Shown one piece after another: positions 1 through 4,394 of a stretch of 6,721 nucleotides of DNA. Both the position numbers and the translations under genes were made by a program. This DNA is from Bacteroidota bacterium (GTDB lineage Bacteria; Bacteroidota; Bacteroidia; Bacteroidales; Paludibacteraceae), in NCBI GenBank assembly GCA_023459355.1, contig JAEWUM010000042.1:1-6721 (forward strand), read 5' to 3'. The first letter of the stretch is position 1; each line of letters begins with the position of its first letter. Below the pieces are notes generated by a model, which saw only the letters and a program-made list of their open reading frames with translations, did no database searches and was not told where the DNA came from.

Positions 1-3
1 TTT

Positions 4-89
<86 letters not shown>

Positions 90-117
90 AGTGGCATACT
101 TTATTTCTAAAGCGGTG

Positions 118-148
118 CAAAGATAGGCTATTTTTCGGGATTACCAAA
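118..148 (-). promoter_or_regulatory. Bacteroidota-type promoter of tRNA-Ser
   Basis: On the minus strand TTTG (145-148) is followed, after exactly 19 bases, by TATCTTTG (118-125). Both match the known Bacteroidota consensus TTTG-N19-21-TAnnTTTG without mismatch. The expected start point is near 112-115, giving a 5' precursor of about 25 bases before the mature tRNA end at 89. Confidence 0.8.
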
Positions 149-176
149 TACCTGAAAAACTTTTTTATGCGGAAAT

Positions 177-207
177 TTTGTTATTTAATGTCGATTGTAT
201 ATTTTTG
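177..207 (+). promoter_or_regulatory. Promoter of the MFS leader RNA
   Basis: TTTG (177-180), a 19-base spacer and TATTTTTG (200-207) match the Bacteroidota promoter consensus exactly. Transcription should begin near 210-213, almost 300 bases before the exporter start codon. The promoter stands back to back with that of tRNA-Ser, with 28 bases between the two -33 elements. Confidence 0.72.
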
Positions 208-209
208 CA

Positions 210-392
210 AACTCATTTAATACATGTCTTTTTATGTACAGGACTTTTATCATTGTATTTTAATACAATAACCACTTGCTGAGGATTTCCGGTATCTTGA
301 CTCATGAAAAGGGTCTGACTCCTCTAACCGGATAATCATTTTTTTCTTGTGATTTTTTATTGCTTGTCGGCCGTTGGACAAGCAGGTTTTTT
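210..392 (+). promoter_or_regulatory. Candidate structured leader RNA (attenuator, riboswitch or small RNA)
   Basis: A consensus promoter at its 5' end and an intrinsic terminator at its 3' end bound a predicted RNA of about 180 bases with no long reading frame. In order it holds: a perfect AT-rich dyad ATTGTATT-TT-AATACAAT (252-269); GAGGA (281-285) complementary to TCCTC (320-324); TCCGGT (288-293) complementary to ACCGGA (327-332); and an inner hairpin GACTC (299-303) with GGGTC (311-315, one G-T pair). The two outer helices interleave, so they would form an H-type pseudoknot around the inner hairpin. A U-rich linker (339-360) then leads to the terminator. ACTTGCT (274-280) can pair with AGCAGGT (381-387), which includes part of the terminator stem, so a switch between two folds is possible. 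It does not match a riboswitch class that I can name. It could control the downstream exporter or be an independent small RNA. Confidence 0.5.
361..392 (+). terminator. Intrinsic terminator inside the MFS leader
   Basis: An 8-bp perfect stem TGCTTGTC (361-368) with GACAAGCA (377-384) and an 8-base loop is followed, after GG, by six T residues (387-392). No gene ends before it on the plus strand, so it either ends a small RNA or acts as an attenuator 111 bases before the MFS start codon. I see no convincing second promoter between it and the exporter gene, so exporter expression would depend on readthrough. Confidence 0.7.
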
Positions 393-412
393 ACGTCTTT
401 AATCAATTCGTT

Positions 413-511
413 ATGAAACGAGCATTAATGCAGAGGTTCACCAATGTTTATGAATATCTGATATGCGAGTTCCATGTCTCATTTTTAAAATATTTATTTA
501 CACATGAATAA
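413..511 (+). CDS. Possible 32-aa leader peptide overlapping the MFS start
   Basis: This is a short open frame starting at ATG 413 (first residues MKRALMQRF) and ending with TAA at 509-511. Its last codons overlap the MFS start by eight bases (ATGAATAA, 504-511), a layout that would allow translational coupling. The start codon lies in the loop of a small hairpin (TCGTT 408-412 with AACGA 417-421). There is no ribosome binding site, but that is normal in this phylum. The composition is unremarkable apart from several aromatic residues and one Cys. A frame of this length can occur by chance in AT-rich sequence, so this is a hypothesis resting mainly on the overlap. Confidence 0.2.
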   Translation: MKRALMQRFTNVYEYLICEFHVSFLKYLFTHE

Positions 512-1724
512 TTGGAAAAAAGTTTTTGCCATAATATGGACAGGGCAGTTTTTCTCATATTTGAGCAGCTCTGTCGTAAGTTTTGCAGCCATCATCTGGC
601 TTAGTTTTGAAACCAAATCGGCCAGCGTGTTAGCTATGGCTGCCATTTTCTCTATGTTGCCTCAGGCACTGATTGGTCCGTTTACGGGTGTCTTTGTCGA
701 TCGCTGGAACCGCAAACGCATCATGATTTTCTCGGATTTATTCATTGCCCTGTGTTCGCTGGTGCTTGCCATCCTGTTCTTTATGGGCAGGGTGGAGATT
801 GCTTATATTTATATCCTGCTGGCTTTGCGCTCGGTCGGGTCGGCTTTTCACGGTCCCTCTATGCAGGCCTCGGTACCTTTGCTGGCGCCGGAAGCAGAGC
901 TAACGAGGGTTGCAGGTATTAATCAAATGATTATGTCGGTTTCGAGTATTGCCGGACCGGCGCTGGGTGCTTTGCTGGTGACTTATCTCGACATGGCTTA
1001 CGTGATGTTGTTCGATGTGGTTGGTGCCATCATTGCCTGCACGAGTTTGTTGTTTGTGATTATACCAAATCCGGAAAAGAAGGCGACATTCGAAAAGCCA
1101 CATGTATTCAGGGAAATGCGTGAAGGATTTCTGGTTATCTCCCGCAACAGGGGTTTGTTGTTGCTATTTATGTTCTCGGTGTTGGTTATGTTATTTCTGA
1201 TGCCGGTGAGCGTATTGTTCCCACTGATGACGTTGGAGCATTTTAATGGCGATGCCTTTCAGATGAGCGTTATCGAGGTTGTCTGGGGGGTAGGGATGGT
1301 TGTCGGAGGCGCTTTGCTGAGTCTCAAACAGTTTAAAGGAAATCAGGTGGTCATGATAAACCTGACTTATATTTTGTTGGGATTGACTTTCTTCTTTTCA
1401 GGAATATTATCTCCGGAAGGATTTGTGATGTTCGTGGTGCTGACAGCATTGGGTGGTGTGGCAGGTGCGGTGTATCATTCGATGTTTACGGCGCTGGTGC
1501 AGCGGTCGGTTGCTCCGGAAGCGTTGGGCCGTGTATTTTCACTATACGGTAGTGTCGCCATTCTTCCTTCTCTCATCGGACTGACTGCCACCGGTCTCAT
1601 TGCCGATTACATTGGTGTGACCTATGCTTTTGTCATTGCCGGCGCCATCATCATCCTGATTGGTGTGGTCGCAATGTTTGTAAAGCCGGTGATGAGAATT
1701 GGGGTGCCGAGAACGGAAAGCTGA
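504..1724 (+). CDS. MFS efflux transporter, MefA-like
   Basis: A 406-residue integral inner-membrane protein with about 12 hydrophobic segments, the first spanning roughly residues 8-33. Between segments 2 and 3 it carries the MFS motif A, GVFVDRWNRKR (62-72), with the usual Asp66, Arg67 and basic residues. A motif C-like stretch, SSIAGPALGALL (147-158), lies in the fifth segment and is typical of drug/proton antiporters. A central cytoplasmic loop rich in charge (about 190-213) separates the halves. Length and motifs fit the MefA-like branch of MFS, which includes macrolide and siderophore exporters; the substrate cannot be read from sequence. The start was chosen because the preceding in-frame sequence gives no better Met and MNNWKKVF leads straight into the first segment. 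The last codons (GVPRTES) lie within the long inverted repeat at 1709-1791. The gene has a long structured leader and converges on purC. Confidence 0.88.
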   Translation: MNNWKKVFAIIWTGQFFSYLSSSVVSFAAIIWLSFETKSASVLAMAAIFSMLPQALIGPFTGVFVDRWNRKRIMIFSDLFIALCSLVLAILFFMGRVEIAYIYILLALRSVGSAFHGPSMQASVPLLAPEAELTRVAGINQMIMSVSSIAGPALGALLVTYLDMAYVMLFDVVGAIIACTSLLFVIIPNPEKKATFEKPHVFREMREGFLVISRNRGLLLLFMFSVLVMLFLMPVSVLFPLMTLEHFNGDAFQMSVIEVVWGVGMVVGGALLSLKQFKGNQVVMINLTYILLGLTFFFSGILSPEGFVMFVVLTALGGVAGAVYHSMFTALVQRSVAPEALGRVFSLYGSVAILPSLIGLTATGLIADYIGVTYAFVIAGAIIILIGVVAMFVKPVMRIGVPRTES

Positions 1725-1791
1725 AAACGAAAAGCGGAAAGCGGAATCCCATTTTTGGTCTTTCGCTTTCCGCTTTCAGTTCTCCGTTCTC
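1709..1791. terminator. Long imperfect inverted repeat between convergent genes, probable bidirectional terminator
   Basis: The inner stem is 13 perfect base pairs, AAAGCGGAAAGCG (1731-1743) with CGCTTTCCGCTTT (1764-1776), around a 20-base loop. The outer stem is 9 perfect pairs, GAGAACGGA (1709-1717) with TCCGTTCTC (1783-1791). A few further pairs (CTG 1721-1723 with CAG 1777-1779) and a 7-base bulge join the two. The left arm contains the MFS stop codon (1722-1724), and the right arm ends seven bases before the purC stop. Neither side has a clean T-run, so a terminator role is inferred from position between convergent genes. The arms also contain GCGGAAA-type direct repeats, so it may belong to an intergenic repeat family. 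Confidence 0.55.
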
Positions 1792-1797
1792 CACTAT

Positions 1798-2745
1798 TTA
1801 AACTGTTTTCAAGTATGCCACAACATTCTGCTCAATGCGCGCTTTGATGTTGCTGATGTCGGCTCTGTCGAAGGGTTCACCGGAGATGTTTTCGAATAAT
1901 TCGATGTATCTTTCGCTGATGCCGGTTACGATTTCGTCGGTCATTTCGGGTACGGTCTGACCTTCTTTTCCCTGGAAATTGTTAGCCATCAGCCATTCGC
2001 GTACGAATTCCTTAGATAACTGTTTCTGAGCTTCTCCTTTCTCGAATCTTTCCTGATAACCATCAGCATAGAAATAACGGGAGGAGTCAGGGGTGTGAAT
2101 TTCGTCGATCAGGTATATCTTACCGTCACGTTTCCCGAATTCGTATTTGGTGTCTACTAATATAAGTCCTCTTTTAGCCGCGATTTCAGAACCTCTCAGG
2201 AAAAGTTCCATGGTGTACTTTTCGAGCAGGGCATAATCTTCGGGAGTAACCAATCCCTGTTTCAGGATTTCTTCCTTTGAAATGTCCTCGTCGTGCAGAC
2301 CGTATTCTGCTTTGGTAGTTGGTGTGATGATAGGCGTTTCAAAGCGTTGGTTTTCGCGCATACCATCCGGTATTGTTACCCCGCATATTTCACGAACCCC
2401 ACTTTTGTAGGTTCTCCAGGCGCTTCCGCAGAGATAACCACGTACAATCATTTCGACAGGAAAACCCTCGCAACGCAGTCCCACGGTCACCATCGGATCG
2501 GGTGTTGCTAATTTCCAGTTCGGTACAATATCGGAGGTAGCATCCAGAAATTTGGCAGCAATCTGGTTGAGCATCTGACCTTTATATGGAATCCCTTTCG
2601 GTAAAACCACATCGAATGCCGAGATTCTGTCGGTCGCGATCATGACTAACAAGTCATTTTTCACGGTGTACACATCACGAACCTTGCCGTGATAAACTTT
2701 TTTCTGACCTTCAAACTGAAAATCCGTGTTAGTAAGAGCTTTCAT
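1798..2745 (-). CDS. purC: Phosphoribosylaminoimidazole-succinocarboxamide synthase (SAICAR synthase)
   Basis: PurC (EC 6.3.2.6) is a cytoplasmic enzyme of purine synthesis. It joins aspartate to CAIR using ATP to give SAICAR. The 315-residue protein shows the whole family pattern: GKVRDVY (20-26) in the N-terminal nucleotide-binding lobe, TDRISAFD (38-45), VRGYLCGSAW (101-110), the signature LILVDTKYEFG (194-204) and DEIHTPDSSRY (214-224). It is longer than the roughly 240-residue E. coli form and matches the approximately 300-residue type found in Bacteroidota and fungi. Nothing essential appears missing. The start at 2743-2745 fits the family N-terminus. The gene lies 14 bases after the DUF3298-like gene on the same strand and is probably cotranscribed from the promoter near 3726, as I see no promoter in the gap. 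It converges on the MFS gene across the inverted repeat. Confidence 0.97.
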   Translation of the reverse strand: MKALTNTDFQFEGQKKVYHGKVRDVYTVKNDLLVMIATDRISAFDVVLPKGIPYKGQMLNQIAAKFLDATSDIVPNWKLATPDPMVTVGLRCEGFPVEMIVRGYLCGSAWRTYKSGVREICGVTIPDGMRENQRFETPIITPTTKAEYGLHDEDISKEEILKQGLVTPEDYALLEKYTMELFLRGSEIAAKRGLILVDTKYEFGKRDGKIYLIDEIHTPDSSRYFYADGYQERFEKGEAQKQLSKEFVREWLMANNFQGKEGQTVPEMTDEIVTGISERYIELFENISGEPFDRADISNIKARIEQNVVAYLKTV

Positions 2746-2759
2746 CGATTTTAAATTTA

Positions 2760-3623
2760 TTAATTGTTGTTTAAAGCAGCAGTTACTAAATACTCCAATG
2801 GATTGTCGGGTTTCATCAGGTGATGAATGAGTTTATAAGGTAATACCACTTCGGTTTCTCCAATATAATAGGGGGCTATTTCATAGGGATTAAACACGAA
2901 GCAAATTGATTCATCGTTGATATAAAAATTACCATTGGGCTTGATTTCGTCCGAAAAATAAACTGAATTATCCAGGCTTTCCAGATGTGGAGTTTCTGCA
3001 TTCTGGTTGTTATCCTGTAATAATTTGTTCTTGATGATTTCAGTTAACTCTGTCTGATATCCTGCTGTGAAAATATCATCTTCAAAAATCACTTTCCCGT
3101 CTTTCAGGTTGAAATTGTAAAACAAGCGGGTTTTGATGGGATGTGCCCCCCCGAAATCCACAAACCTGGATATCCCGTACGAGAAAATGTTTTCATCGTT
3201 GAGCAATGCAAAACCTTCCAGCACTATGGAGTTGTTGAATGCAAGGCGACTGTCGTCTGAAATCTTTTTGGCAAAATCGGCGTTGTTGTCAATGTATTCC
3301 CTGCCTAATTCTATCGCGTAATAGTTCAACAGTGAATCTTCGGGGAAAGACATGAACACATCTCCAAACAATTCAGTACGGATAATTGTTTTGATTTTAT
3401 CTAAAATATTTTGATCGCGGTAAGAAATGGGCAAGTCGATGTTTAAATCGATGTTCAGCGAACCTAATGTGGTGTCCTGTTCGGAGAGGTAAACCTTCTC
3501 GGTGAGACTGAAATTCTCCGATTGAACTGTTTTTGAAGAAGTTGGGAAGAATACAAACAACAAGATGGCGGCAGCCAAAACTAAAATGATGCCGGCAATG
3601 ACAAATGAGTTTCTCTTTTTCAT
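2760..3623 (-). CDS. Membrane-anchored DUF3298 / RsiV-like domain protein
   Basis: The 287-residue protein has a short basic N-terminus (MKKR) and one hydrophobic segment at about residues 8-26. No Cys follows the segment, so this is a signal anchor or uncleaved signal peptide rather than a lipoprotein. The rest is soluble and predicted to be periplasmic. The C-terminal half carries the marks of the DUF3298/RsiV-like fold: FGGAHP (157-162), a FNLKDGK strand-turn (171-177), IKPNGNFYINDESICFVF (228-245) and the hallmark FNPYEIAPY (244-252), followed by LPYKLI. The N-terminal half (about 35-145) resembles the DUF4163-type region that usually precedes it. Related domains occur in the anti-sigma factor RsiV and in PdaC deacetylase, but there is no enzymatic domain or partner sigma factor gene here, so the function is unknown. 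It is the first gene of the unit with purC. Confidence 0.8.
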   Translation of the reverse strand: MKKRNSFVIAGIILVLAAAILLFVFFPTSSKTVQSENFSLTEKVYLSEQDTTLGSLNIDLNIDLPISYRDQNILDKIKTIIRTELFGDVFMSFPEDSLLNYYAIELGREYIDNNADFAKKISDDSRLAFNNSIVLEGFALLNDENIFSYGISRFVDFGGAHPIKTRLFYNFNLKDGKVIFEDDIFTAGYQTELTEIIKNKLLQDNNQNAETPHLESLDNSVYFSDEIKPNGNFYINDESICFVFNPYEIAPYYIGETEVVLPYKLIHHLMKPDNPLEYLVTAALNNN

Positions 3624-3663
3624 ACTGTGATGATTAATTAATTCCGAAACGTCTTGTCTTACT

Positions 3664-3700
3664 GTTTGTTACAATGAGCTGAAATCCCATTGTGGCAAAC
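3664..3700 (-). promoter_or_regulatory. Hairpin in the leader of the DUF3298-purC unit
   Basis: GTTTG (3664-3668) pairs with CAAAC (3696-3700) and ACAATG (3671-3676) with CATTGT (3688-3693). That makes 11 base pairs broken by one 2x2 internal loop, with an 11-base apical loop. It falls in the middle of the predicted leader of about 100 bases. There is no T-run after it on the minus strand, so it is not a standard terminator; it could be a stability element or a protein site. Confidence 0.35.
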
Positions 3701-3725
3701 CTGAAACAGGATTCGTTTTCGGGTG

Positions 3726-3760
3726 CAAATTTACAACTAAAAACCATATTTTTATTTAAA
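3726..3760 (-). promoter_or_regulatory. Promoter of the DUF3298-purC unit
   Basis: On the minus strand TAAATTTG (3726-3733) matches the TAnnTTTG element exactly. The upstream element is weak: the nearest candidate is TTTA (3757-3760) at 23 bases, in a very AT-rich tract. The expected start is near 3720-3723, giving an untranslated leader of about 100 bases. Confidence 0.5.
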
Positions 3761-3782
3761 TATTTAAAAAACCAAATAACAT

Positions 3783-3815
3783 TTTCGCTTTTTTGAAAGA
3801 AGTAATTTATCTTTG
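3783..3815 (+). promoter_or_regulatory. Promoter of the Cys/His-rich protein gene, nearly leaderless
   Basis: TATCTTTG (3808-3815) is an exact match to the -7 element. TTTC (3783-3786), 21 bases before it, is a one-mismatch -33 element. Because the element ends only eight bases before the ATG at 3824, the transcript would begin about 3-6 bases before the start codon. The 3734-3782 stretch between this and the divergent promoter is AT-rich and includes the palindrome TATTTAAATA (3752-3761). Confidence 0.55.
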
Positions 3816-3823
3816 CAAACGTT

Positions 3824-4309
3824 ATGATAAGGCCGAAATTGATAACATACTTATTATCAGGTTTATTTGCATTCCTGTTCGTTTTTGCCGGAACGGGTTA
3901 CAACATTGTTAATTATTGTTGTAATAACTGTGCTGGTAAGGGGATTGACTACATAGCCCATCATTCCTGCCTTTCTGTACATCACGAACAAGAATCATCC
4001 TGCTGTGATTCGGGTGAACACAAGCATAATCACGAGTTTCCTGCCTTATCAGTTTCAGGGGATAATCAAATCTGTGCCCATGAGCAAAGTTGTGATGTAA
4101 AAAGGGTTCACGTAGATAATTTTTCGGTTACTGAAAGACTGGTACAAACCGTATTCAGTTTCGATTTTGTTATTACTGCCATTCCCGAACGGACAATCTA
4201 TAACCCGTTCGATAAGTTTCTCGTAAATTTTCAAGCCAATCCTCCACCTGATTTCTCGTTGCCTGACGGCAGGGAAATTCTGGTAAACAAAGCTGTTTTA
4301 ATCATTTGA
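3824..4309 (+). CDS. Small secreted Cys/His-rich protein, HYC_CC_PP-like
   Basis: The 161-residue protein begins with a signal peptide or anchor (basic start MIRPK, hydrophobic to about residue 23). The exported part has eight cysteines (32, 33, 36, 49, 60, 61, 84, 90) and nine histidines, grouped as NYCCNNC (30-36), HHSC (46-49), HHEQESSCC (53-61), HKHNH (66-70) and CAHEQSC (84-90). A PPPDF motif (140-144) and a hydrophobic C-terminus follow. This order, a tyrosine-cysteine near the mature N-terminus, a CC pair, then PP near the end, resembles the Bacteroidota HYC_CC_PP proteins, which I recall lying beside TonB-dependent receptors; here NYC replaces HYC. Soft-metal binding in the periplasm is a reasonable inference. 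No alternative Met exists, and the frame is closed upstream by TAA at 3803. The receptor gene starts 85 bases later on the same strand. Confidence 0.75.
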   Translation: MIRPKLITYLLSGLFAFLFVFAGTGYNIVNYCCNNCAGKGIDYIAHHSCLSVHHEQESSCCDSGEHKHNHEFPALSVSGDNQICAHEQSCDVKRVHVDNFSVTERLVQTVFSFDFVITAIPERTIYNPFDKFLVNFQANPPPDFSLPDGREILVNKAVLII

Positions 4310-4329
4310 TAAAGCTGTAACTAATTACT

Positions 4330-4375
4330 TTTCACCTTGTGAAATTACATGGTGATTAAGTTTTTTATGTTTCAC
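4330..4375 (+). promoter_or_regulatory. Spacer with mutually exclusive hairpins before the receptor gene
   Basis: TTTCAC (4330-4335) forms a perfect dyad with GTGAAA (4339-4344) around CTT, and a second TTTCAC (4370-4375) can pair with the same GTGAAA. A competing stem TCACC (4332-4336) with GGTGA (4351-4355) is followed by six T residues at 4361-4366, as in a weak intrinsic terminator. The spacer could therefore attenuate the receptor, or the 15-base dyad could be an operator. A near-consensus -7 element, TATGTTTC (4366-4373), lies 21 bases before the start codon but has no clear -33 partner, so a separate receptor promoter is uncertain. Confidence 0.35.
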
Positions 4376-4394
4376 AATATCAAATAATTAAAAT

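Noticed and set aside
281..332. Resemblance of the leader core to a fluoride riboswitch (TGAAAAGGG hairpin followed by CTGA and CCTCTA)
   Set aside because: The 5' stem enclosing the pseudoknot loop is poor (5 bp with a bulge), the conserved GAUG segment is missing, and the stronger helix 288-293/327-332 gives another topology. The downstream gene is also not a fluoride channel.
210..392. 6S RNA
   Set aside because: The size is about right, but the two ends are not complementary and there is no long stem with a central bubble.
900..1103. A 67-codon minus-strand frame inside the MFS gene
   Set aside because: It is antisense to well-conserved membrane segments; its odd His/Gln-rich composition is what reversed MFS codons give.
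1699..1899. A 66-codon plus-strand frame after the MFS gene
   Set aside because: It starts inside the MFS gene, runs through the inverted repeat and then antisense to purC. The sequence is low in complexity and reflects the GGAAAGC repeats.
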